Shown here: positions 44,385-54,476 of the stretch, piece after piece
Layout: every line of letters begins with the position of its first letter
How positions within the stretch are numbered: position 1 is the stretch's first letter
DNA from: Amborella trichopoda
Lineage: Eukaryota; Streptophyta; Magnoliopsida; Amborellales; Amborellaceae
Length of the DNA: 64,000 nucleotides
Reading direction: 5' to 3'
Assembly (NCBI RefSeq): GCF_000471905.2
Contig: NW_006500346.1
Span: forward strand, 2,200,959-2,264,958
Program-made: the position numbers and the translations under genes
Notes under the pieces: generated by a model
Told to the model about the DNA's origin: nothing
Database searches by the model: none
Seen by the model: the letters and a program-made list of their open reading frames with translations, nothing else

Positions 44385-44572
44385 ACTGTATTTAAGCGCC
44401 TGGGCCCACTTTACATAAACCTTAAGCGCGCCAAAATTTTATTTCCTAAATTTATTTATATTTATTTTTTTCATATCTCCTCTCCTTAAAACGGCGGCGC
44501 TGTTTTTAGTTTTTTCGAAGTAATAAATATTTTCTTTATCAATCCCTTTAACCCTAATTTTTTAACCCTAAT
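44385..44572 (+). promoter_or_regulatory. NRPD1-like promoter: site II, E2F-like and telo-box motifs
   Basis: TGGGCCCA (44401-44408) contains site II on both strands. GCGCGCCAAAA (44426-44436) contains a perfect E2F-type site (TTTGGCGC on the minus strand). Two AACCCTAA telo-boxes follow (44550-44557 and 44564-44571) and a third, AAACCCTAA, lies at 44730-44738. This combination is known from plant genes for proliferating cells. The AT-rich stretch between E2F and telo-boxes probably holds the core promoter. Confidence 0.6.
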
Positions 44573-44574
44573 TT

Positions 44575-44668
44575 GCAGCACTTGCAGTATTGTCTTCGCC
44601 ATTGCCGAGGCTTCTCGAACAAGTTGCAGGGGCTTACTGTACTTTGTTTGAGTGCATTTGCATTAAGG
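44575..44668 (+). other. Probable non-coding first exon of the NRPD1-like gene
   Basis: GC-richer transcribed-looking sequence (TCTTCGCCATTGCCGAGG...) ending at a strong donor CATTAAG|GTGAGT at 44669. It lacks a useful reading frame. The next recognised exon is at 48684, so the 5' UTR intron would be about 4 kb. The link to the coding exons is inferred from position, strand and promoter motifs. Confidence 0.45.
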
Positions 44669-45979
44669 TGAGTTTCATGCACTGAGCTTCTTGTTTTTGG
44701 AAGTGGTTTATTGATTGGTTTAGGAGCCCAAACCCTAATTATGGGAGTGTTTTGCATGCTTGTGTTTGAGATGGATGGAGCTTGTTGATGGAATTGCAGA
44801 AGGTGGTACATTGTTGCGGTGTGTCGTGAGTTTCGTGAAATTTGTTGTCGGATGTGAGTTTGTTTTACTGTTTAATTTCAGCTCTAGTGGATACTTATTT
44901 TTGATGATTTTTGTGAGCTATTCTTTTGTTGCATGATGTTGACGTTTGGCCATTGGATTGCTGAAGTTTGAAGCTGCTTGTGCTGTTGCATGTCGATGTT
45001 ATGCACGTGTTCTGAAGCCTCTGCTTTTGCATGTACTTGTTATGTAACGGTTCAACTTTCAGGAATTTCTGGAAAATTTGATCAGTGAATTGTGATTTGT
45101 ATTCATTCTGAACTCTTTGTTGTTATACTTGAGCTTTGTTTTAATGGATCCAAGCTAATTAGCCCATGCATTGTGAAATCAGACCTCAACAAGTCGAGCT
45201 TATTAGACAAATCCAATGTTTTCTTTTGCATGTTGAGGTTGTGTGTCTACATGAAGCATACTTTGTTTTTGTATGTCGGTAATACGTAACAATTGAATTT
45301 CTATTTTGGGAAATTTGATGGATGTTTTTCAAATTGGTATTCTTATTGGATTTGAACTCTGCTGTTTTATTCTAGCTCTGTTATATACATGGATAAAATG
45401 TAATTGGCACAGGCATTATGAGAGTCACACCACAATAAATCAAGCTTATTTTAGAAAGCCACTACTTGATAATGGCAATGGTGAATCTGTGATCATTTTC
45501 ATTGTTATCCATGTGCATTGTACCAAAATTTGTGAAAAAGTTTAAATATGTGTGATCTATGAAAATTGTATTCGGGGAAATGGATATTGGAATCAGAAAT
45601 ACTGCATACAGAACAAGAGAAGGGAAAAAAAAAGAAGAAGTAACTCTCATAAGAAATGAGTGCAGCACTAGAACTCAGTTTAGTGATCCTGAAGCTACAA
45701 GTTACAAAATGACGAGTTGAGATTAAGGACATCCAGGTGTGCAGAGGTTTCCACAATTCCAAGGTCTTTAATAACATTATTAAATATATCCTATGGTATG
45801 TTATGATCACATTTGTAATAACAAAAAAATTTTTAGAGGGAAAATATACAAAGAAACCATTTACTGCTGGTACGAATAAGTAGAAGCACACCAAAGCCAT
45901 TGACTGTGAATTTGGTAGCCAGGGTGTATCCCTGACCACACTGAGAGTCCGAGAAAAACTTCCTCGAATTTTGAGGGGT

Positions 45980-46862
45980 GAGGACCTTAAACTTTCACTT
46001 AACCCCGTCCAAGCCTGGGTAAAAGAATTGGGTTGTGTTAAGTGGGCAACTAACATAAAACTTTACCAAAACTTTTCATGAATACTGAATCTATGGATCG
46101 ATAAGACATGAAGCAGCCTCAACACAAAGTTAAACTTTGGAGGGATGCTCTAGAATCTAAAGGTTTTAAAATTAACCAGTCAAAGACAAAGTATATGGAA
46201 TTCAAGTTTAGTAATAATAGGAGTAGAGACAAGGAAGTAGTTAAGATTGATAGCTAAGAAATACCAAAAAGAGCGCAAGTTCAATATCCTGGGTCTAATC
46301 CAAGAAAATAGAGAGATCGAGGAAGATGTCGCACATAGAATTAGAGCTGGGTGGGTGAAGTGGAGAAGTGCAACCGGAGTTTTATGTGATTGCCGCAAAG
46401 TTGAAGGGCAAATTCTATTGGACAATAGTGAGGCCAACTTTGCTTTATGGGGCAAAATATTGGGCGGTCAAGAAACAACATACCCATATAATGGGTATAG
46501 CTGACATGAGGATGTTGAGATAGATGAGTGGCATGACAAGAAGGGATAGAATTCAAAAGGAATACATTCGAGAGAGTTTAGGTGTGACACCAATAGGCGA
46601 TAAGATGAGAGAAAGTAAGCTTCAGTATGCTGCCCATATATAACGTAGACCCAGGACAACACCTGTTATGAGGTGTGAATCAGTTCAAGTGGAAGGCTAA
46701 AAAAGAACAAGGGGTAGGTCCCAAAGGACATGGTTGGAAGTAGTAAGAAAAGGCATGGGGACTTATGGCCTCACTGAGGGTATAGCCCTTAATAGAGCAG
46801 AATGGTGGACCAAGATTTGTGTAGCCGACCTCAATTAGTTGGAAAAAGGCTATGATGGTAAT
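45980..46862 (+). mobile_element. LINE (RTE-like) 3' fragment inside the NRPD1-like 5' UTR intron
   Basis: From about 46110 the sequence translates, with several stops and frameshifts, into the C-terminal part of a plant LINE reverse transcriptase: SKTKYMEFKFSNN, then EEDVAHRIRAGWVKWRSA, then a LYGAKYWAVKKQH-like stretch, and an IRESLGVTPIGDKMRESKLQ-type stretch. The 3' end is near TCAATTAGTTGGAAAAAGG with a GATGG/TGATGATT tail. Immediately upstream (45980-46070) is a block (CACTTAACCCCGTCCAAGCC ... ATAAAACTTTACC) found next to the LINE pieces at 36.9 and 52.4 kb. Inactive. Confidence 0.75.
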
Positions 46863-48683
46863 GATTTTAGTTATAAGCCAATATTTAATCTTACATCCTC
46901 TTCTATTTAATTCTCTAACTAGTTGTTTTAGTTTGTCATATTTAATTTATTTTGTATTATGAACATTTTAATTTTGTTTTTTAGCATTGTTGCTTATTTT
47001 GTTGAGATAGAAATCTAGTTGTTTTCATGGGAATTCTTTTTCTGGTAGGATTTCCTATTGTTGACTCAAATGAAGGAATTTATATGGAATTTGTACTTTT
47101 TATTTTTTTATTTTTGGTAGGAGTTTTTATTGAAGGAGAGATATTTTAGGAATTATCATTTTAACTTGAATGAAGCTCTGGGATCCCAATTTTGGCTATT
47201 CGTTTTTCTATTTTTACGGATTCCTATTTAAGGAGAGAATTTTTGGGAAAGTTGGCAGGAAAAAGGCTTTTTTTGGAGATAATTTAAAATTCACGACCCT
47301 AATATTTCTTCCTCAATCAATAGATATTTCATATTGTTATCCTATCTTTGCTGCTATAATTTATTAGCTGTATTATTGAATTTTGTTTATTATTTTGGCT
47401 ATTACTCTATTGTTACATAGTATTGCACATTTATTTATATCTAACATGACACATCTAATCTGTTCCGACAAAAAAAAAAAGAGAACAAAGATGTGTGATC
47501 TAGCATGCATCTATCTTTCTTTATATATTAATTTGCTCTTTTTTCCCCTTTATTTTTTAACAATGAACCACAACTCTCCAAACATAAAAGGAAAACTTCC
47601 AACAAATAAGGAAAACTATGTATTTATCTCTCACAAACAAAGACAATTATACCATGATCTCTTTCCGTCTTCTAATATTAACCCAAAATTTAACTTTTTA
47701 AAACTAAGCTACTAAGTCTCTCTTTGTCTCTCTCCTGCCCTTGCATCGCATGGGCTGAGAATTAATGGTTTAATAATATTATTATGTGAGACTAGTTGAT
47801 GTTCATAAAATCTGCAATTGTATATTGAAATACTAGAAAGTCCTTGATTTCTGTAAAGGATAAATACTCTGCTAATTCAGTGAATGCTGCTTATAAAGAG
47901 TAAGTAGTATTGTTGTTTAATTTTGGTGCTTCATGTTATAAGTTGTGTATAAGCATTGCATCATCTTGTTCTCGTTAACGTCATAATTGGATATGAATGA
48001 CTTCTCTTTGGGTAACGGCATATGAATGATATGGCCAAAGTATTTCTTCTCAAGTCTAAAGTTTCACTCATACATAATGCATGACCACAAATATGTCTTG
48101 TACAACCATTCTACTAGTCCACGGCCCATGCTTATGGTGTATCCATATAACACCTGTGACCATTTTTGTGCTGCATCCACATTCTACCATGCGGTGCCTT
48201 TGTTATTCCTTCACCATCAGAATCTTGACCCCAAGGCATAGGGGCTAAAATTTGCTCTCGACCTGTTTTGCTCTAGCACACCAATGCTCTAGCATACCAA
48301 TGCTTGTACCTTAACCCTGATTAATTATTGCCAGCTATGTTGAATGGTATTGTGAACCCTGTCTTGCTCAAAACTTACACTTTGGTATTGTTTTAGATGT
48401 TTTATAGAAGTGAGGATCCTTACAATGTTGCTTCTTTGTTCATTCTCCAATATGTAGGAGTCTATGTTGGTCGCTTTATCCTTTTATTTTTTCTTATATT
48501 CTTGTGTGAATCATTCTAATTACTTCTGGTCCTTTGTCACACTTGTCTTTTGCCAACATGTCCTTTATGTCTAGCTGATAATTTGCAGTTTTTATGATGT
48601 TCCAGTTTTAGTCTATACAATATCATGCTTTTCCTAATGGTGTAAGACTTGTTGTATTGAAGCTTGCGAGGTACATTAGCGAC

Positions 48684-51016
48684 ATGGAAACTGATGAACT
48701 TATGGAAATGATGGTGCCGATGGGGCACCTGAATGCTATTAAGTTTGAGTTTATGACCAGAGAAGATATAGTGAGTACTCACTTTTTTTTTCTGTTGTTA
48801 ATGGCAATTTCTGTTGTTTCATCTGTGAAGGACTATTGCTTAATCTTAGATGATTGCCATATTCCATTAGCTTATTGCTATATGTTGGAAAATTTAGTTG
48901 CTGTGGATTTAACTGAAGCAGATAGGCATTGTCTGTGCATTGTTCTTATCTGGGTGCCTGTTATTATCGTATGTTTTCTTATTCATTTCATTATTTGTGC
49001 TCTTTTGCTTCCTGCCCACTTTGGATGACTTCATACTAATCACGAATTTTTGAGAGCGACGAACTATTAGATGATCTCGAACTATTATATCTTTGGTCTT
49101 GCTCATAATACTTGTGGTAAGCACCATATAACAATAAAATTCTCTTCTTAAATCATGTTGTATAATGATGGCAGCCATATGGCTTTGGTCGTAGATGGCT
49201 TCGGTCGAAGATGGCTTCATTGTAGTGATATACAATTTGGGTTATGGCCTGACTGGGTGACTATTCAGAATGTGGATCCTCATTTGCAACAACCCATGTT
49301 GTAGTTGTGAAATTATTGGTTCTGGGGAGGGCCATGGTGTTCCTGCTCCTTTATCTGCACTTTACGTAGACATGTCTTATTACGTAGACACTCTCGATGT
49401 CATGATGACTATTTTCAGCTTTTTGTCTGTCTTACATATCATGTTATTGGGTAAATGGACCAGGTGGCTTATGAGTTGGTGAACATGGGTATATAGAGGA
49501 ACGTTGTGGGGCTTTTGGACTATATCCAGTGGGTGGATTTTGTATAGTTGTTTTCTTTAATAAAAAATTTCTTAGATAATAAACAGAATCGCCACACGGT
49601 GACCTGCAACCTGTATTGTTATGTAATCTATAGATCTTATTTTTTTTATTTGTCTCTGAATTTATTCTCTTCCATTTTCTCATTTGTCCCTTCTTACTGA
49701 TAGTTCATCCTTTCTTTGGGTAGGTTTCTCTTGGGCCAAAGCCATTGCTCTCCTCCAAGTGCTGGAATCCTTGCACATCACTCCTTCAAACCTATTATTA
49801 TTTAAGGCAACTCCTTAAATGTTTTTAGATGTTCTGTCCCTCGAAGTGGGCTTCTATTTCAGGAGGATATTAGTGCATTGTTCTGCTTCTTTGTTTCAAA
49901 TCTGGGCTTTCTTCTTATAGAAACTAATATGGTCTTGAATGGTTTACCCAAACAGGGTGTTTTTGTGGCAATTTTCTCCATTTTGTTATGTTAAAATAAT
50001 TCATTTATGGATGAAATCACATCCATTCTCTCTGTTTAAAGAAATAAGTTGTTCATTTGCATCAATGTTATAGAGACACAGAAAGTCCAATTGTTTTACC
50101 TGGAATTCTTTATTCATTGGTTAAAAGCAATTTATCTTTTCAGTTAAACTAGCCCTGGTTTTGGAGGGATCTGCCATTTCGTATTACTCTTATAAACAAA
50201 TTTATAATCGTTGTAAGGATCAATGTTCTTTCTCTCTCCTTTCTTGGTAAGGTGATCTTGCCTTCTGGAATGCAGTTTCTAATCTTCCATAATGTGTCAT
50301 GGACTACCTTATGGATATTGGGAGATGGCCCATCATCATACAGATTCCTTTCTTGCCGAGTTCCCCAAACTAGTGTTGGTAGAGAGGCTTTGGGAGTTCA
50401 AGTAAATATATGTTGTTAGACTTTCTCTTGAATCCATATGTCATAAGCTATTGGAGGATAGTGAGGGTGTTGGGCAGGTTCTTGATTCTCCATGTAATTG
50501 CTTTCAAAACCTCGCTTGCAAAGGTTGAAGCTTATGCATACATGTTTGTGATCCTCCACATTCCGTTTGCATATGAAGCACCTATTACAACAATGATTGC
50601 CCTATCTTTGAATTCTATCCTTTATGAAGACTCATTTGGAAGGCTACCTAAGGAAACCGGGATGTCCAAGGATGTTTTGGTTTCTCCCATTTTGTCTCAA
50701 GCAATGTTCATAAAGGCGGAGGCGGATGGGCAGTTGCCTTGATACCTGGATGGTGAGGTGGGGTTGGCATATGTTTTGTGTGTGTGTGTGTGTATGTAAA
50801 TATAGTGTGTGTTTGTGTGTATATTTGTTATATATTGTATGTGTATGTGTTAGTGCGCACGCATGTGCGTGTGAGGATTCGCATGAAATACTTAAGGATC
50901 ATCTTCTTTTTTTTCTCATCTTTTATGTAGAGTAAGAGAGAGAGAGCATATGGATCTGTGTTTATGAGAGAGAGGTCTTGAGCACTTGGAGTATGTTGTT
51001 CTTTTTATTCTTCTAA

Positions 51017-51083
<67 letters not shown>

Positions 51084-53873
51084 NNNNNNNNNNNNNNNNN
51101 NNNNNNNNNNNNNNNNNNNNNNNNNNNNNNNNNNNNNNNNNNNNNNNNNNNNNNNNNNNNNNNNNNNNNNNNNNNNNNNNNNNNNNNNNNNNNNNNNNNN
51201 NNNNNNNNNNNNNNNNNNNNNNNNNNNNNNNNNNNNNNNNNNNNNNNNNNNNNNNNNNNNNNNNNNNNNNNNNNNNNNNNNNNNNNNNNNNNNNNNNNNN
51301 NNNNNNNNNNNNNNNNNNNNNNNNNNNNNNNNNNNNNNNNNNNNNNNNNNNNNNNNNNNNNNNNNNNNNNNNNNNNNNNNNNNNNNNNNNNNNNNNNNNN
51401 NNNNNNNNNNNNNNNNNNNNNNNNNNNNNNNNNNNNNNNNNNNNNNNNNNNNNNNNNNNNNNNNNNNNNNNNNNNNNNNNNNNNNNNNNNNNNNNNNNNN
51501 NNNNNNNNNNNNNNNNNNNNNNNNNNNNNNNNNNNNNNNAGAGAGAGAGAGATGCCTTAACTTTTTTGTTTTGTTTTTAATGTAGCCTTTTTTTAAGAGT
51601 GTGGCAGACACCCAGACCTACCTAGGCGGGTGCCTTGGACATGCCCGCCTAGGTTGCCCTAGGCGGCTGGGCAGCTGATTTTTCAACCTCGGTCTCAAGT
51701 GTGTGATTTTACGTATAATGCTCCCTTATCACTTCATGTATGCTTCTTGGGGTGATCTCTGCATAGGTTTTTGTGACCCATGTAAGGTTATCCTCTCTTG
51801 AGAACCATGTAAGGTTATCCTCTCTTCCACATTTATGCAAGGACTAGATCAATATGAGGCACTGTGCTTCCCTCGTTTGTCCACTTCTTGTACGGAGAAG
51901 TTGCCCTGATTTCCCATCAAAGAAATTGGAGACTTTTGAATTTCCCATACCCGAATGTCGTATTTTTTCTTCTCCAATTATGTCATTTAGAGACCCTTCA
52001 CTCAACCAAGGATCATCCCAACTATTTGGGGTTAGCTACGTGAATCTTGTTCCACCATTCTGCTTTATTAAGGGCCATACCATCAGTAAGACCATAAATC
52101 CCCATATCTTTCTCACTACTTCCAACCATGTCCGTTTGGGCGTGCCCCTTGCCCTTTCTACTTGAATTGACTCGCACTTCTTAACATGTGCTGTATTGGG
52201 TTTACACTGCATATGACCAGTCCACCTAAGTCTACTTTCTCTCATCTTATCACTTATTGAAGCCATACCTAATTCTCTCGAATGTATTTATTTGGGATTC
52301 TTTCCTTTCTTGTCTTGTGACTCATCAATCTCAACACCTTCATCTCGTTTATACTCATCATATAGGATTATAACATAGGTTCATGATTCATTATAAGATG
52401 TGGCAAAGTTTTATGCTGGTTGCATGCCCATAGCAACCCACCTCCTTTACCCAGGCCTTGGATGGGTTAAGGGAAAGTTTAAGGTCCTCACTCTTCTTAG
52501 ACTATCATTCAACCAAGGATCATACCAAAAATTAATTTTGCTTCCATTGGCAGACTTGTAATTGGGTGCTTGTTTAATGTTTGGGAGTGTCTCATGTACG
52601 CTTCTCCAAGCCCAAGAGACAGATCTGAAAAATTCTTGAATTCCAAATGTGGCTTCTCCAAAGGTACTTCGTATTCATTGGTTCAACCCATGGGAAGGGG
52701 CAGCTTTTGCTGACTGCTATTGAAGCTTGGCTAATAAGGTTCAGTTGATATCCATGCTTGGCCAATAATGCCTTGATTTTTTTTTGAGAAACTGTTATGG
52801 CCTTGTTAACGTCCAACGTGGCTGCATTCCTAGGTTTAGCTTGGTGTTGTTGTCCGATGTAGTCTTGATATCCTCGGTTGGCATTCTTTCTGCTCATGAT
52901 TAGTGTCGTAAGTTTGCTTTTTATGTTCACGATCTTGAGCTTGGGTGCTTCATATGTGATATGCCTATGATAATGTGTACTTTTGCACACCTTAATTGGT
53001 TAGCGCTTGACGATTTGCAACGCTTTGTCCTAGGTTCAATTCCTACTAGGGTAGGGGCCCTCTCCTCACTGACTCACCCAAAAAAAAAAAGTGTACTTTT
53101 GCACGTCTTTTTAAGAGACCTCATAATTGTGCTTGCAATGATAGAAGAACTCATTATTTAGCCCCAGTAGTGGTTCTTGTTCCTTTCCCCAAATGTACAT
53201 TTTATGTTTGAATTTGGAGTTTAGTGTTTACTTATTGTTTGTGGCACAAATAATGAATTAAGGGCATTTTTTTGGTTCAATGAAATTGTCTACAAAGCTT
53301 TAGAAATAACTACACTTTTCTCTCCATACTTGTATCACATTCTATTGAATTTAATCATTCATGATTTTCACATATGAATTGCCTGCAACTTGAAGAACAA
53401 AATTATCAAAAAAAAGTTGGAGAATGAACTTGTATATGCCTAGTTTTGCTCTTTTATGTTATTTTGCTCATACTGTTTGTTTATTTTGCAATAAAAACGT
53501 GAAATTTTTTGACTTCTTATGACTTCTTTCAGGAAAAGTTTTCAGTTTTATCGATAAGTAACACCAGTGGTGTAACTGATCCTCAGTTAGGGCTTCCTAC
53601 CCCTGACCGCAAATGTTCCACATGTGGTGCATCTGATAATCTCAATTGTGATGGTTAGTCCAAGTTAGCTATTTGAATATGCGGGTTCAATTATTTTCCT
53701 TATTCGGGATAGTGGGGCTTGGTTTTTGGCTATTCTAAATGAATTTCTAATTTACAGGTCACTTTGGGGACATTGAATTGCCAGCCACCATATATAATCC
53801 ATATCTTGTTCATGCACTTGTGCAAATTTTGAATAATATTTGTCCAGGGTGCAAATCAATTCGACAGAAAAAG
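48684..53873 (+). CDS. NRPD1: Largest subunit of RNA polymerase IV, N-terminal exons only (partial gene)
   Basis: Coding exons: 48684-48770 (29 codons from ATG), 53533-53653 and 53758-53873. All GT-AG with agreeing phases (0, 1, 0), 108 codons so far. The protein opens METDELMEMMVPMGHLNAIK and carries VTDPQLGLPTP, then the Rpb1 clamp zinc site CSTCG ... NCDGHFG, and the start of the second zinc site, NNICPGCKSIR. Rpb1-type subunits share this architecture; GLP.P.R.CSTCG and CPGCKSIR are closer to NRPD1 (Pol IV) than to NRPE1 (Pol V) as I remember them. Pol IV acts in the nucleus, making precursors of 24-nt siRNAs for RNA-directed DNA methylation. Intron 2 is 4.76 kb with LINE, SINE and a gap. 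No later exon (which would complete the second zinc site) is found up to 64000. The gene either continues beyond the retrotransposons or is truncated. Confidence 0.78.
48771..50770 (+). other. First part of the long NRPD1-like intron, no element recognised
   Basis: About 2 kb of T-rich intronic sequence. Stretches at 49690-49990 and 50270-50740 have somewhat coding-like composition, including an open plus-strand run at 50410-50742, but no domain is recognised and they may be a decayed retroelement. Confidence 0.35.
50771..50875. repeat. (GT)n-rich microsatellite
   Basis: GTGTGTGTGTGTGTGT at 50779-50793 followed by imperfect GT/GTAT repeats to about 50870. Intronic. Confidence 0.8.
51019..51552. 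repeat. (GA)n microsatellite around a 456-N assembly gap
   Basis: (GA)n from 51020 to 51081, then N from 51084 to 51539, then (GA)n again to 51552. The gap is therefore probably unresolved GA repeat plus unknown sequence. Any protein translated across it would be meaningless. Confidence 0.9.
51778..51832. repeat. Short tandem duplication, 27-bp unit
   Basis: CCATGTAAGGTTATCCTCTC followed by TT occurs twice in succession (51778 and 51805). Confidence 0.75.
52010..52510 (-). mobile_element. LINE (RTE-like) 3' fragment, antisense in the NRPD1-like intron
   Basis: On the minus strand, 52266-52036 encodes the end of the LINE ORF: DKMRESRLRWTGHMQ, then GTPKRTWLEVVRK. The 3' end is at CCAAATAGTTGGGATGATCC, about 52010. 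Upstream (52395-52500) lies the same associated block as at 45980-46070 (minus strand CTTAAACTTTCCCTTAACCC), in the same relative orientation. The element is 5'-truncated. Confidence 0.75.
52592..52974. other. Intronic stretch of unknown origin
   Basis: Open for about 130 codons on the minus strand, with a weakly coding-like composition but no recognised domain. It lies between a LINE fragment and a SINE and may be another degraded retroelement. Confidence 0.3.
52989..53090 (+). mobile_element. Very short tRNA-derived SINE with 14-bp target duplication
   Basis: The element is 102 bp. Its 5' part has a tRNA-like A box (AATTGGTTAGCGC) and a B box (GGTTCAATTCC), Pol III internal promoter elements. 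It ends in an 11-A tail. Perfect 14-bp direct repeats GTGTACTTTTGCAC flank it (52975-52988 and 53091-53104). Small size, Pol III boxes, tail and target duplication together make a SINE insertion near certain. Most plant SINEs are longer. Confidence 0.9.
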
Positions 53874-54110
53874 GTCAACTTGTCCTCTTTTCAATATGGA
53901 GATTTATTATCTATATTGAGTTTGTCTTTATCAACAATTTACAAAATTAATATTGCAAGGTGAGCTTCTTATATGTTTTGCTAGCAGAGCCAGTTCGATC
54001 AACAAAAATGAAAATGAGTTGGATTGCTATCATTGTATTTTATTATAGCTTGCTTTTTTTGAGAAGTATGAAGCATGTTATCATTCATCTTTATCAAACA
54101 ATTTCACACT
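53874..54110 (+). other. Start of NRPD1-like intron 3
   Basis: Follows the donor AAAAAG|GTCAAC. AT-rich with no further exon recognised. Reading through the donor would add 30 residues and then stop, so splicing there is required for a full product. Confidence 0.5.
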
Positions 54111-54476
54111 CTTGTAGGAGCATATTACCCATTTATGCCCTCAGGAAAATCTCATTATAAGAGTATTTTTAGGACCCCAAATTTTGGGGGTGTATTCTCC
54201 TCAACATAGAGAGCAGCTTCAAAAGAAATATAAGGAAAAGAAAATTAAATTCAAACGCACTCTCTATGAGCCCGAAAAAATAATGTCCTTAAATTGAATA
54301 TGGAACTTGCAATTTGTATACAGCCAGGTCTAAGTGTTAAAGCACTCAATTCCCTTCTTTTTCTTTTTAAATAATCATTTGGCGATTCTTTGATGGACCC
54401 CAAAATTTTAGTTCCAAAAAATTCTAGCTTTTGCACCCGAGGGTGTAAGTGGGGGGTGTGCTCTCAGGAGCATAGC
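54111..54476. repeat. Family F inverted-repeat element
   Basis: Left end CACTCTTGTAGGAGCATATT with CCCTCAGGAAAAT; right end inverted, CCCGAGGGTGTAAG ... CTCTCAGGAGCATAG. Internal TTTTAGGACCCCAAATTTTG pairs with GGACCCCAAAATTTTAG. About 365 bp. Confidence 0.65.

Noticed and set aside
46247..46504. Short plus-strand gene
   Set aside because: It is one frame of the broken LINE reverse transcriptase, not a host gene.
50410..50742. 110-codon open frame in the NRPD1-like intron
   Set aside because: No recognised domain, no splice context matching the gene, and AT-rich DNA yields such frames by chance.
50916..51611. Long open frames across the N gap on both strands
   Set aside because: They exist only because N and GA/CT repeats contain no stop codons.
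52592..52990. 132-codon minus-strand gene
   Set aside because: No recognised domain and it lies between a LINE fragment and a SINE; probably retroelement debris.
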